Source: Dehalococcoidia bacterium UBA5748 (GTDB lineage: Bacteria > Chloroflexota > Dehalococcoidia > Dehalococcoidales > UBA5627). Taken from it: a stretch of DNA of 64,000 bases. The notes beneath the pieces were generated by a model. That model worked only from the letters and a program-made list of their open reading frames with translations, ran no database searches and was not told where the DNA came from. This document shows, piece after piece, positions 7,750 through 16,717 of the stretch. Where the stretch lies: the NCBI GenBank assembly GCA_002419135.1, contig DIFM01000041.1, forward strand, positions 62,001 through 126,000. The letters are read 5' to 3'. The position numbers and the translations under genes were made by a program. Each line of letters starts with the position of its first letter. Position 1 is the first letter of the stretch.

Positions 7750-10083
7750 ATGAATGAGAGTTCTGTGCTTGTTATCGAAAGTGATCCCATTGTTAGGGAA
7801 TCTCTCAGTGGTTGGTTGAGCAGCACCGGATTTGAGGTTACTTCTGCAGAAGACGGGGAGAAAATTGTAAAAGTTTTCGCCAAAAGTGATTTTAATATTG
7901 TTATAATGGATGTCCGTTTGCACAGTGAAACACAGCTGGCGACACTCCGGGAAATGAAGGCAATTCGTCCATGGATAAAAACAATTATAATCGCAGCTCA
8001 TCCACAGGAAGAAACAGTGCTGGAAGCCAAAAAAATCGGAGTAGTAGACTATATTGTAAAACCTGTGGATATGGATGACCTGCAAAGAATTATACAGGGG
8101 TCAGTAGAATCTATTTACAAAGATAATGTTAATATTACCGATGATAACACTTCCTTCGAAAGTTCCGGTGATGAGCTGGTGCCGGGAATAAAAAAATCAT
8201 TTGCCATATCGAGAGAATACCTGTCTTTAATGGTAGAAAATCTACTTAGAGAAACCGAAGTTATCGGGGTGAAGGCGAAGCAGGGAAAGTATATCTACGA
8301 CAGGATTCATGGTTTTTATGAACTTAGTCTGGATTATGATGTTACGGTGTCGCCACCCACCAGATATATGTTTCCAGCCAAAGAGACACTCTTAAAATTT
8401 AAAACGGGAAACGGCAACCATGTGGAGCCGGTAATTGAATCCACGCCGAGGGTGATTATCGGTGTTCATCCATACGATATCAAGGCTATTGAATTACTGG
8501 ATGACGTTTTTATGAACCATAATCCCGACCCGAACTACATCGCAAGGCGGGAAAATACAATAATTATCGGAGTGGACTGTCTACACCCGTCGCCCCGCAG
8601 TTTTGCGCCCAGTATGGGGACCAATTGGACTGAAACAGGCTTTGACCTGCTGTTAACCGATATCGGAAACAGTTATATTGTAAAAATAGGGACCGAAAAA
8701 GGGGCGGAACTGCTGGCAAAACATACCAAATACCGTTTACCTACCGGAGATGAAATTGTCAGGCAGAAAAAGGTAAGGGGAGAGGCTTTAAACAGATATA
8801 AAGTTGCGCTGGATACACCAAAGGACAGAATCCCCAAAATACTTGAGGAAAGTTATGATGACCCTTATTGGGAGAACAGGAGCGCAACATGTTTAAGTTG
8901 CGGGTCATGTATTATGGTCTGTCCTACCTGTTACTGTTTTGATGTAAAGGATGAGATGGCGTTGAATTTAACGGAGGGCGAAAGATTCAGGCGCTGGGAC
9001 GGATGTATGCTGGTTGATTTTGCAAAAGTTGCTTCGGGGGAAAACTTCCGGAAGGATAAAGCCAGCCGTTTTCGCCATAGAATGTTTCGCAAAGGAAAAT
9101 ATATACTGGAAAGATATGGGAAAGTCGGATGTGTAGGTTGCGGCCGCTGCTCAAGTGCTTGTTTGGCGGGTATTGCCAGTCCGCTTGAGGCATTTAACTC
9201 GCTGGCAGAAAATATTCGCTTAAAGGAAGCTGCAACCAGCGTTATTCAACCTGCAAAGCAGGCAATGGATATTTATACTCCGGAAATGGCAGAAATTCTT
9301 TCGGTGAGGCAATTAACGGAGAAAGAAAAAGTTTTTGAATTAAAACTAAAAAGCGGTAAAAAACTGGGACATTACCCCGGACAGTTCGTTACAGTTTCAA
9401 TAATGGGTACCGGCGAAGCGCCGTTGTCCATTTCGTCTTCACCTTTAAGAGGAAAAAACTTTCAACTGGCCGTGCGTAGTATGGGCGATTTAACATCAGC
9501 GCTGCATTCGGTAGAAGCAGGCGCTACGGTAGGTATCAGAGGACCGTTTGGCAATGGTTTCCCTCTGGAAACACTGGAGGGGAGGGACCTGTTGCTTATC
9601 GCCGGTGGAATCGGGCTTTTCCCATTGAGATCGCTGATACAATATGTGATGGATAGGCGATATGATTACGGTAAGGTAAGCCTTCTTTACGGTTGTCGTA
9701 CACCTGCCGAACGTGTTTTTACCGATGAACTGGATTTTTGGCAAAACAGCAAGGATATAGATTTCCATGAAACGGTTGATCTGCAAAGCGAAGGGTGGAC
9801 GGGTAACGTGGGGGTAATTACCAATTTAATCGATAAAGTGGAGATTGACCCTAAGAAGACTATGGTGGCGGTGGTAGGACCGCCGATAATGTATAAATTT
9901 GTTATCGAAAAATTAAAAAAGAGGGATTTGCCTGATGCTCATGTTTTTCTCTCTTTGGAACGTAAGATGAAATGCGGAGTAGGTAAATGCGGGCATTGCC
10001 AGATTAACGGTATATATACCTGTCAGGAAGGGCCGGTGTTTTCACTTACGCAGTTAAGAAGTTTGAGAGAGGCGGTGCTGTGA
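7750..10083 (+). CDS. Receiver-HydB-HydG fusion: sulfhydrogenase beta/gamma electron-transfer subunit
   Basis: One chain of about 777 residues joins three modules. (1) A CheY-like receiver, residues 1-125, with E/D pocket, phosphoacceptor Asp in VIMDVRL and the K of VKPVD. (2) A sulfhydrogenase-beta/AsrA-like domain to about residue 500 with two [4Fe-4S] motifs, CLSCGSCIMVCPTC and CVGCGRCSSAC. (3) A gamma/AsrB-like FAD-NAD(P) reductase with PLSISSSP, GGIGLFP and a C-terminal Cys cluster CGVGKCGHC. In group 3b hydrogenases, beta and gamma move electrons between NAD(P)H and the [NiFe] dimer and are usually separate. The ATG at 7750 is preferred over 7741 because AGGG lies nine bases before it. 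It overlaps the delta subunit start. Confidence 0.88.
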   Translation: MNESSVLVIESDPIVRESLSGWLSSTGFEVTSAEDGEKIVKVFAKSDFNIVIMDVRLHSETQLATLREMKAIRPWIKTIIIAAHPQEETVLEAKKIGVVDYIVKPVDMDDLQRIIQGSVESIYKDNVNITDDNTSFESSGDELVPGIKKSFAISREYLSLMVENLLRETEVIGVKAKQGKYIYDRIHGFYELSLDYDVTVSPPTRYMFPAKETLLKFKTGNGNHVEPVIESTPRVIIGVHPYDIKAIELLDDVFMNHNPDPNYIARRENTIIIGVDCLHPSPRSFAPSMGTNWTETGFDLLLTDIGNSYIVKIGTEKGAELLAKHTKYRLPTGDEIVRQKKVRGEALNRYKVALDTPKDRIPKILEESYDDPYWENRSATCLSCGSCIMVCPTCYCFDVKDEMALNLTEGERFRRWDGCMLVDFAKVASGENFRKDKASRFRHRMFRKGKYILERYGKVGCVGCGRCSSACLAGIASPLEAFNSLAENIRLKEAATSVIQPAKQAMDIYTPEMAEILSVRQLTEKEKVFELKLKSGKKLGHYPGQFVTVSIMGTGEAPLSISSSPLRGKNFQLAVRSMGDLTSALHSVEAGATVGIRGPFGNGFPLETLEGRDLLLIAGGIGLFPLRSLIQYVMDRRYDYGKVSLLYGCRTPAERVFTDELDFWQNSKDIDFHETVDLQSEGWTGNVGVITNLIDKVEIDPKKTMVAVVGPPIMYKFVIEKLKKRDLPDAHVFLSLERKMKCGVGKCGHCQINGIYTCQEGPVFSLTQLRSLREAVL

Positions 10084-10823
10084 TGAAACCGAAAGTGGCT
10101 TTTTTTGATTTTACCGGATGCGAAGGCTGTCAGCTGGATGCGCTGAATTTGGATGCCGAAGATTTAATTGATCTGCTGAACGGGGTGGATATCGTCGATT
10201 TTAGGGAGGTAATGACGGAAAGGTCTGATAATTACGATATAGCTTTTGTCGAGGGTAGTATAACTACCGAGGGTGAAATAGAACGTATCAAAAAGATCAG
10301 AGAACAGGCTAAAATAGTGGTTGCTCTGGGTGCTTGTGCCTGTATCGGCGGAGTAAATTGCCTTAAAAATCATGTGCCGATGGAAGAAGCTCTCAGAATT
10401 GTATATGGTAAAGATGCCAAATACTATAATACAATACCCGCCAGACCTGCCGATGCTGTGATAAAGGTAGACCACTATGTTCGCGGTTGTCCGCCGTCTA
10501 CTGCCGAATTAGTCAAAGTAATAAAGGCTTTATTAATGAACAAAAAGCCGGACATTCCCAGCTATCCGGTTTGTGTGGAATGCAAAATGGCAGGTAATAT
10601 TTGTGTTTATGAAAAAGGGCAGACCTGTCTGGGGCCTGTTACAAGAGCCGGTTGCAATGCGATATGCATAACCAGCGGCAGGTATTGTTGGGGCTGTCGT
10701 GGTTTGGTCGATGAACCCAATATCCAATCTCAGAAAGACATTCTAAACAAATATGGGCTTACCGCAGAACAGGTGATAGAGAAGTTTAAAATATATGATA
10801 CGTGCAGTGAGGTGCTAAAATGA
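10083..10823 (+). CDS. hydD: Sulfhydrogenase-type [NiFe] hydrogenase small (delta) subunit
   Basis: FeS small subunit of the second, group 3b-like hydrogenase. The proximal cluster motif FTGCEGCQLD lies near residue 12, followed by GACACIGGVN, RGCPPS and a C-terminal Cys set (CVECK, CLGPVTRAGCNAIC, CWGCRG). Length 246 is usual. The ATG at 10083 overlaps the preceding TGA (TGATG); a GTG at 10080 would add one residue. It is followed by the large subunit with a four-base ATGA overlap, so the three genes 7750-12106 are translationally coupled. Confidence 0.92.
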   Translation: MKPKVAFFDFTGCEGCQLDALNLDAEDLIDLLNGVDIVDFREVMTERSDNYDIAFVEGSITTEGEIERIKKIREQAKIVVALGACACIGGVNCLKNHVPMEEALRIVYGKDAKYYNTIPARPADAVIKVDHYVRGCPPSTAELVKVIKALLMNKKPDIPSYPVCVECKMAGNICVYEKGQTCLGPVTRAGCNAICITSGRYCWGCRGLVDEPNIQSQKDILNKYGLTAEQVIEKFKIYDTCSEVLK

Positions 10824-12106
10824 CACAGGTTAACATAAATGTTCATCATTTAACCCGTGTCGAAGGACATGGCAATATTGTTCTCAATGTAAATGAAGGG
10901 AAAATTGAAGAGCTAAAATGGATTGTTTCGGAATCCCCCCGTTTCTTTGAAGTGATGATGCGTGACAGATACTATGAAGACGTCAATCATATAGCATCCA
11001 GAATATGCGGCATCTGTTCTATATCACATTCCACAGTCTCTTTACAGGCTACCGAAAAGGCGTTTGGAATCAAACCTTCCGAGCAAACAATCCTGTTAAG
11101 AAAACTATTATTCAATGCGGAAGTAATGGAAAGCCATATATTGCATATTATGTTTTTAGCGGCTCCGGATTTTCTGGGTGTAGGCAGTGTTTTCCCGCTG
11201 ATAAATACCCATAAAGATATTGTTGTTATGTCTTTAAGACTGAAAAGGTTGTCTTATAATTTAGCTGAAGCGCTGGCGGGGAGAAAAACGCATCCTCTTT
11301 CATGTATTGTCGGTGGTTTTGCCAAACTGCCTCAATACAGTGAACTTGAAGACCTGCGTAAAAGACTTGAAGATGCTCTGATTGACCTTGCGACTATTGT
11401 TGACTTGTTCAAAACATTGAAAATACCGGAGTTTCAGCGTGAAACCGAATACATCGCTCTCAAAGATGAAAGCGAGTATGCTTTTATCAGCGGGCAAATT
11501 GCCTCTTCCGATACAGGGCTGACACCGGTAGAAAATTATCTCAAAGTCACAAATGAATTTTGTGTTCCCCAGTCTACGGCTAAATATACTAAAAATGCCA
11601 GAGATTCCTATATGGTAGGCGCCCTGGCTCGGTTTAACATAAATCATGAACAACTCCTTCCGAAAGCCAAAAACGCTGCCAATGAACTTGGGCTGGTAGC
11701 TCCTAATATAAACCCGTTCATGATAACTGTCGCCCAGCTGGTTGAGGTTATACACGTTGTGGAACATAGTATTCAAATAATCGACCGCCTGTTTGCTGCC
11801 GGAATAAAAGAAGAACCTCATCGGGTTAATCCCAGGAGGGGACGAGGCATTGCTTCAGTGGAAGCGCCGCGTGGTATTCTCTTCCATGACTATACTTACG
11901 GAGAAGGTGGTGTTTTAAAAGAAGCCAACTGCGTAATACCGACCAATCAGAATCACAATAATATTCAAAAAGATTTTGAATCGCTTGTTCCCATAATCCT
12001 GTTGCAACCCGAAAACCAAATACGGCATACCATGGAAATGCTGGTAAGGGCATACGACCCGTGTATTTCGTGTTCAGCCCATATGTTAAAAGTCGATTTC
12101 AAATAA
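10820..12106 (+). CDS. hydA: Sulfhydrogenase-type [NiFe] hydrogenase large (alpha) subunit
   Basis: Catalytic NiFe subunit, 428 residues. HHLTRVEGHGN opens the chain, RICGICSISHS holds the first Cys pair and YDPCISCSAH the second. Only seven residues follow the last motif, much shorter than the tail of mvhA at 835; short tails are known in the sulfhydrogenase family. No dedicated protease follows, so processing may depend on the one at 2306 or on a gene outside the window. With the fused beta-gamma chain it would form a cytoplasmic NAD(P)-linked bidirectional hydrogenase. Confidence 0.93.
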   Translation: MTQVNINVHHLTRVEGHGNIVLNVNEGKIEELKWIVSESPRFFEVMMRDRYYEDVNHIASRICGICSISHSTVSLQATEKAFGIKPSEQTILLRKLLFNAEVMESHILHIMFLAAPDFLGVGSVFPLINTHKDIVVMSLRLKRLSYNLAEALAGRKTHPLSCIVGGFAKLPQYSELEDLRKRLEDALIDLATIVDLFKTLKIPEFQRETEYIALKDESEYAFISGQIASSDTGLTPVENYLKVTNEFCVPQSTAKYTKNARDSYMVGALARFNINHEQLLPKAKNAANELGLVAPNINPFMITVAQLVEVIHVVEHSIQIIDRLFAAGIKEEPHRVNPRRGRGIASVEAPRGILFHDYTYGEGGVLKEANCVIPTNQNHNNIQKDFESLVPIILLQPENQIRHTMEMLVRAYDPCISCSAHMLKVDFK

Positions 12107-12118
12107 GTAATCGGACAC

Positions 12119-12166
12119 AGCGGATGCGGTCATCAATACAATTGTTAAATGATTGCATCCGCTTGC
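12119..12166. repeat. Inverted repeat after the hydrogenase operon
   Basis: AGCGGATGC and GCATCCGCT form a perfect nine-base stem around a loop of about 28 bases, starting shortly after the hydA stop. No T-run follows on either side, so a simple Rho-independent terminator is unlikely; it may be a processing or 3'-end stabilising hairpin. Confidence 0.4.
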
Positions 12167-12267
12167 TACAGCATAAAACACCTGCCGGACATATTATCCA
12201 AAATTAATCTTTGCTAGTTTCGTCATTATTGCTCTTTACTAAAAAAGAGGCGGTGGTGTAAATCTTC

Positions 12268-12296
12268 TTGACACAATTATACAGTCCATATAAAAT
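12268..12296 (+). promoter_or_regulatory. Sigma-70 promoter of the zinc-ribbon gene
   Basis: A consensus TTGACA at 12268-12273 is followed after 17 bases by TAAAAT at 12291-12296. This starts a new transcription unit after the hydrogenases and lies about 20 bases before the chosen start. Confidence 0.65.
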
Positions 12297-12316
12297 GGAT
12301 GATGAGGTGTGTCACG

Positions 12317-12730
12317 ATGCAATGTCCCATATGTAAAAAAGACATGATAGATGTCGAGTATGATAAAATCGAATTAGATTATTGTGTTAAATGTAAGGGA
12401 GTGTGGTTCGACTCCGACGAATTCGAACTGCTGTTTGAGAAAATGAATCTTGGGGATTCCTTTCCATTATTCTCGGAATTAACAAATAGGATTGATGACA
12501 AAGTTTCGGAGAATAAACATAAATGCCCTATATGTAAAAAGGCAATGGGCAAGATAAGAATCGGGGATAATTCCAAGACTATTATCGATATATGTGTTAA
12601 CGGTGACGGGTTGTGGTTTGACGGAGGAGAGGTTGTTCTACTAATCAAGCATGCTTCAAAAGATATTCAGCAGGAATCAAGCGCTGAACAACAGGCAATA
12701 AACTTTCTTGGAGAGGTCTTTCGTATATAG
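12317..12730 (+). CDS. Tandem TFIIB-type zinc-ribbon protein
   Basis: About 137 residues with two copies of a zinc-binding unit: CPICKKDMIDVEYDKIELDYC with CKGVWFDSDE, and CPICKKAMGKIRI with DGLWFDGGE. The pattern is that of bacterial zf-TFIIB proteins of unknown role. The first copy has all four Cys; the second keeps the CPIC pair and one later Cys but has D where the last Cys would be (VNGDG). ATG 12317 is chosen over the upstream ATGs at 12299 and 12302 because GAGGTG lies seven bases before it and the domain begins at once. It precedes lemA-htpX and may belong to the same membrane-quality-control group, which is conjecture. Confidence 0.8.
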   Translation: MQCPICKKDMIDVEYDKIELDYCVKCKGVWFDSDEFELLFEKMNLGDSFPLFSELTNRIDDKVSENKHKCPICKKAMGKIRIGDNSKTIIDICVNGDGLWFDGGEVVLLIKHASKDIQQESSAEQQAINFLGEVFRI

Positions 12731-12781
12731 GGAAGTTTTCTAGTATTCCGCAGAAGCGGGAACTACATTAGGAGGTGTTTC

Positions 12782-13348
12782 TTGGAAATTGTACTTTGGG
12801 TTTTACTGGGAATCGTAGTTTTATTGTTGCTATTTTATGTTTTTACCTACAACGGTTTGGTCCGCTTACGCAATCAGGTTAAGAATGCCTGGGCTCAGAT
12901 TGACGTTCAGTTAAAGAGAAGATATGACCTTATCCCCAACCTCATGGAAACGGTTAAAGGTTATATGAAGCATGAAAGAGAAACTCTGGAAGCGGTAACT
13001 AATGCCAGGAACCTGGCTCAAAAAATATCCGATAGCGGTGCCGCAGCCCGTTCGAAGGCTGAGGGGGAACTTAGCTCGGCATTAAGCAGGTTGCTGGCTG
13101 TTGCGGAAAATTATCCGGATTTAAAAGCCAATCAGAATTTCCTTGCTTTGCAGGAAGAATTGGCATCAACTGAAAATAAAATCAGTTTTTCGCGCCAATT
13201 CTATAACGATTCGGTTTTAAATTATAACAACAAAATACAGATGTTCCCTTCGAATATTGTTGCCGGAATGAGTGGTTTTAAGATCGGTGAGTTCTTTGAA
13301 GTTACAACAATAAATGAGAGAGAGGCTCCCAAGGTCAGTTTTAGTTAA
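12782..13348 (+). CDS. lemA: LemA family protein
   Basis: LemA-family membrane-anchored helical protein, 188 residues. A single N-terminal hydrophobic segment (residues 2-24) is followed by the family signature [20 protein letters not shown] and [17 protein letters not shown], then long helices ending in [18 protein letters not shown]. The start is a TTG with a strong AGGAGGTG seven bases before it. lemA-htpX pairing is common in bacteria. The exact function is unknown; links to envelope stress or proteolysis are context-based. Confidence 0.92.
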   Translation: MEIVLWVLLGIVVLLLLFYVFTYNGLVRLRNQVKNAWAQIDVQLKRRYDLIPNLMETVKGYMKHERETLEAVTNARNLAQKISDSGAAARSKAEGELSSALSRLLAVAENYPDLKANQNFLALQEELASTENKISFSRQFYNDSVLNYNNKIQMFPSNIVAGMSGFKIGEFFEVTTINEREAPKVSFS

Positions 13349-13364
13349 AGGAATATAAAGCAAT

Positions 13365-14564
13365 ATGTGGGAACAAATTAGGTCCAACCAGATAAGGTCG
13401 GCGGTTCTGGTTATCGGCATGGGTGCCTTGCTATTCGTAATCGGCTATTTTCTGGGATTGTATTTTTTCGATAGCGGGATAGGAGGACTGCTGATTGCCA
13501 TTGCGTTATGGTTGATAATGACACTTGTAGGCTATTTCCAGGGGGATAGTATTCTTCTGGCTTCTGCCGGCGCAAAAAAAATCAAACATGATGACCATCC
13601 GCGGCTCTATAACATAGTTGAAGAAATGCGTATTGCTTCAGGGCTGCCAAAAACTCCTGATATATACATAATAGATGACCCTTCCCTGAACGCTTTTGCC
13701 ACCGGTCGCGACCCGAATAAGGCTGCAGTTGCCATAACTTCCGGTTTGCTGCAACAGTTAAACCGGGATGAGTTGCAGGGTGTAATGGCGCATGAAATTT
13801 CCCATATTAAGAACAGAGATGTCTTACTTATGGCGATGACCAGCGTTCTGTTGGGTGCGATTGTGATGTTATCGTGGTACGGTTCGCGTATTATGATTTT
13901 TGGGGGTGGGGGTTCGCGGCGTAATTCTTCATCGGGAGGGGCTGCCCAGGGGATAATAATGATTGTATCTCTTCTTTTAATGATACTGGCTCCTATTTTT
14001 GCGCAGCTTATATATTTTGCCATATCGAGAAAGCGGGAGTATCTCGCTGATGCCTCAGCCGCGATGTATACCAGATATCCTGAAGGGCTGGCTTCCGCAC
14101 TGGAGAAACTGGGCGCATCGAGCGGTCAGTTAAAATCTGCCAATCAGGCAACTGCGCCGATGTATATCGTAAATCCGTTTCGTAAAAAAGGAAAGGCGGC
14201 AACCGATTTGAGCAGTACTCACCCTCCTATTTCAGAAAGAATTCGTATTTTACGCTCTATGGGTGGCGGTGCTTCTTATATCGATTATGAAAAAGCGTAT
14301 AAACAGGTACACAAGAGCAAGGGCAGTGTCATTCCGGCATCTGCTATGTCGCTGGCAGGGGATTTGTTGCAACCTGTTTCACGCGCATCCGCAGTTGATA
14401 ACCCCGGAAGGCTTGAGAGAACTCGGGAGACTTCAGACGTAATGTGGAAGTTGAGTGATTATAAGACTATAGAGTGCTCATGCGGAACTAAATTAAGGAT
14501 TCCGCCGCATTTTAGTGAAAAGAGTATTCAGTGTCCGCATTGCGGACAAAAACACGTGCTATAA
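13365..14564 (+). CDS. htpX: HtpX-like M48 membrane zinc metalloprotease with C-terminal zinc ribbon
   Basis: Integral membrane protease of the M48 family that degrades misfolded membrane proteins. Two N-terminal membrane segments (residues 10-60) precede the catalytic GVMAHEISHIKN (H143, E144, H147); two more membrane segments follow, then REYLADA with the third zinc ligand region. Standard HtpX is about 290 residues; this one is 399 and ends in an added zinc ribbon, CSCGTKLRIPP...CPHCGQ. It follows lemA by 16 bases. The ribbon may bind substrate or regulate activity; that is inference. Confidence 0.92.
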   Translation: MWEQIRSNQIRSAVLVIGMGALLFVIGYFLGLYFFDSGIGGLLIAIALWLIMTLVGYFQGDSILLASAGAKKIKHDDHPRLYNIVEEMRIASGLPKTPDIYIIDDPSLNAFATGRDPNKAAVAITSGLLQQLNRDELQGVMAHEISHIKNRDVLLMAMTSVLLGAIVMLSWYGSRIMIFGGGGSRRNSSSGGAAQGIIMIVSLLLMILAPIFAQLIYFAISRKREYLADASAAMYTRYPEGLASALEKLGASSGQLKSANQATAPMYIVNPFRKKGKAATDLSSTHPPISERIRILRSMGGGASYIDYEKAYKQVHKSKGSVIPASAMSLAGDLLQPVSRASAVDNPGRLERTRETSDVMWKLSDYKTIECSCGTKLRIPPHFSEKSIQCPHCGQKHVL

Positions 14565-14590
14565 TTTTTATACGATAATCAATGTCAGCT

Positions 14591-14625
14591 AACAGGGGAG
14601 ATAGTGATTATCTCCTCTGTTTTTA
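14591..14625 (+). terminator. Rho-independent terminator after htpX
   Basis: ACAGGGGAGATA and TATCTCCTCTGT form a 12-base stem with one G-T pair around loop GTGAT, followed at once by TTTTTA. It closes the zinc ribbon-lemA-htpX unit. Confidence 0.85.
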
Positions 14626-14659
14626 TGATATTTACTAAAAAGGTGGTTAGCAGGTAACG

Positions 14660-15160
14660 TCAAATATCTTGTGTAAAATTGGGTAAGGGCTTATCCTCCC
14701 AGTTATTATTCAGATGATTCATTACTCCAAAGATTATTCGGTCCACACTTTTATAATTGGTAAAACAGCTCATTGTTTTGGTTCTTCTTCTGACTTCCCT
14801 GAAAGATCTCTCTATAACATTGGTGGTTCTTATCTTAATACGATGTGATACCGGACAATCCAAGAAATTCAGCATCTCATCCAGGTCATTTTCCAAGCAC
14901 CTGATTGCCCTGGGGTAATGTATACACCATTCGGATTTCCAGTCATTAAAAGCTTTAACTGCCTCCCTCCTGTTGTCTGCCAAATATATCAATTTCGTCC
15001 CTGCCATGCACTTTTTCTGGTCTTTACGCTTCAGGTAGTTGGAAATGTTCCTCAGTTTGTGCGCCCAACACCTTTGGATAGGAATATAAGGATATATTAT
15101 TTCAATAGCACTGTGCAGCCCCTTGCAGCCATCGATACAGATGAGCTTGCAGTTGTTCCC
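14660..15160 (-). pseudogene. IS256-family (mutator) transposase, C-terminal remnant
   Basis: The minus strand encodes the C-terminal part of an IS256-type transposase: ICIDGCKGLHSAIE, then IQRCWAHKLRNISNYLKRK, then NVIERSFREVRRRTKTMSC near the end. The reading frame is intact from about 15160 down to the stop at 14660, but the N-terminal half with the first catalytic Asp is gone: the homology stops where an unrelated IS3 remnant begins on the other strand. An inactive relic. Confidence 0.85.
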
Positions 15161-15496
15161 CGCCGATCCTCTTTGTCTCTCATGTCGGATAATGGCTGCC
15201 AGCCAACATCGATAAGCTTCATGAAATCGTGCCGTGACATGGGAATTAAGCAGGCTTTTACCAGCTACAATAACCCCAAGGGGAATGCCGATACCGAGAG
15301 GTTTTTCCGGACAATGAAAGAAGAGCTATTATGGCTACGAGATTGGGTAAATCCTATGGAGCTTATGGATGAAATCGGAGAATAGATTCCGAATTACAAT
15401 GCCAACTATCTGCATTCGTCACTGGGATATAAGACACCAAACCAGGCGGAAACAGAATATTATAATGGACAGCTACTACACAATTTGAGGGCTTGA
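15161..15496 (+). pseudogene. IS3-family transposase (OrfB), C-terminal remnant
   Basis: The plus strand encodes the end of an IS3-type DDE integrase: LMSDNGCQPTS (second catalytic Asp), FTSYNNPKGNADTERFFRTM and KEELLWLRDW (catalytic Glu region), then YNANYLHSSLGYKTPNQAE. An in-frame TAG at 15383 replaces what is normally Trp in the W-I motif, so it is both truncated at the 5' side and interrupted. It abuts the IS256 remnant near 15160. Confidence 0.85.
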
Positions 15497-15573
15497 CTTA
15501 ATGGGGCGCATTACACCTTTCTTAATAATTGAAAGTGCCATAAGTATAAATATTGTTAGCCAATAAGCCGGTG

Positions 15574-16200
15574 CTATTTCAATAAAGGGCATTTGCATCT
15601 GATACAAAAGTCTTCTTTTATATCGTTAAAGTATATACAGGATATACACAAAATTTCCGTATCCTTGCTTTTATCGTATTTTTCAAAATAAAACAAACCC
15701 TTATGATGCCGTATGCGGTCGCCGATTTCATAGTAATTGAATATATCAGGATAATCCGTCCATTTAATCTTTTTAACTTTTCCAGAATCCTGTTCAATTT
15801 TCATTATATACTTTGTATTGTATTCGTTATTGGAATGTTTGACATAGAATTGCTTATCAATTACAATACCGTCCCATGTTTTATCCAGTCTTCTTTTTGC
15901 TGTCTGAAGGGCTGCTATCGCAATAAACATTCCTCCTATTCCCATCCCGTAAAAAAGTGACTCGGGCCAATCCAGATCGCCGGTATTATTACCATAAATG
16001 GGGAAGCCGATAATTGCTATTATTGCCAAAATAAAAGAGAAAAGGAATGACCATGTTATGGAATCCTTTTTATATTTTGAATAAGCAGGGTCTGATATTT
16101 TATCTGAAAAACCTATCAAATTGACCTCAATATTTTTAATCGGTAAAGTTATTCTATCATATAAATATTTATATAAAAACGGGCCAGAAAGTATTGACAT
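15574..16200 (-). CDS. Hypothetical membrane protein with C-terminal CxxC motifs
   Basis: 208 residues, family not recognised. Two hydrophobic segments lie near residues 48-68 and 80-98, followed by a soluble region containing WDGIVIDKQFYV and IKWTDYPDIFNYYEIGDRIRHH that resembles beta-rich DUF3592-like domains. It ends in CISCIYFND...FCIRCKCP, probably a small zinc ribbon. It is divergent from the small membrane gene at 16251. No operon partner. Confidence 0.6.
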   Translation of the reverse strand: MSILSGPFLYKYLYDRITLPIKNIEVNLIGFSDKISDPAYSKYKKDSITWSFLFSFILAIIAIIGFPIYGNNTGDLDWPESLFYGMGIGGMFIAIAALQTAKRRLDKTWDGIVIDKQFYVKHSNNEYNTKYIMKIEQDSGKVKKIKWTDYPDIFNYYEIGDRIRHHKGLFYFEKYDKSKDTEILCISCIYFNDIKEDFCIRCKCPLLK

Positions 16201-16250
16201 AATATATGGGAAGTGCTAATCTTTTGGCAAAATAACTCAAGGAGGCTGCA

Positions 16251-16406
16251 ATGGGTATTTTTTCCAACAAGATGGTGGTTGCTATCGTTTGTATTGTGGC
16301 GGGGTTTCTGATTCTGCCATTTTTAAGTCTTCCGTCCATTATCTCATGGATAATCGGTATTTTCCTTATTGTATATGGCGTACTGGTTTTACTGGGGAAA
16401 AAATAG
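16251..16406 (+). CDS. Small membrane protein (51 residues)
   Basis: A short gene with a strong ribosome site AAGGAGG seven bases before its ATG. The product has two hydrophobic helices (residues 8-24 and 28-48) and ends in GKK. A terminator-like hairpin follows at 16431. The size, start signal and membrane pattern support a real gene, though no family is recognised. It resembles other two-helix stress or envelope miniproteins only in general form. Confidence 0.65.
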   Translation: MGIFSNKMVVAIVCIVAGFLILPFLSLPSIISWIIGIFLIVYGVLVLLGKK

Positions 16407-16430
16407 AAGAGAAAGTTATAATGATCGCAA

Positions 16431-16467
16431 CGAAGGGGCTGCTTAGTAAGCCCTTTCGGCATTTTAT
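16431..16467 (+). terminator. Terminator of the small membrane gene
   Basis: CGAAGGGGCT and AGCCCTTTCG pair as a ten-base stem with one G-T pair, followed by GCATTTTA. It starts 25 bases after the small gene's stop. Confidence 0.6.
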
Positions 16468-16585
16468 GGGTTCGTCTTCAAGTGAAGTGTTTACTATGGG
16501 ATACAAGCAAGGATGGTGCCGGAATAATCAAATCTTTTTGGACAGTTTTTCAAGCTGAGTGATAGGCTGTTTTTATACCTAAAAG

Positions 16586-16659
16586 CCTCCCCGGAGAGAT
16601 TCGAACTCTCGACCCACTGCTTAGAAGGCAGTTGCTCTGTCCAGCTGAGCTACAGGGAG
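16586..16659 (-). tRNA. tRNA-Arg (anticodon TCT)
   Basis: Full cloverleaf on the minus strand: acceptor CTCCCTG with CGGGGAG (one G-T pair), D arm GTAGCTCAGCTGG, anticodon stem ACTGC/GCAGT around CTTCTAA, and T arm with GTTCGAATC. No encoded CCA. Confidence 0.95.
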
Positions 16660-16717
16660 TAGTAGAAATAACATCATTATTTTATAATAATTGGCTAAAA
16701 GAGTAAAATATTTTTGG

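Noticed and set aside
14918..15160. The 5' part of the plus-strand ORF at 14918-15385
   Set aside because: It is the antisense of the IS256 remnant; only the part after about 15160 is real IS3 sequence.
16289..16558. An 89-residue plus-strand ORF over the small membrane gene
   Set aside because: Overlaps the well-supported 51-residue gene in another frame and then runs through its terminator; no start signal.
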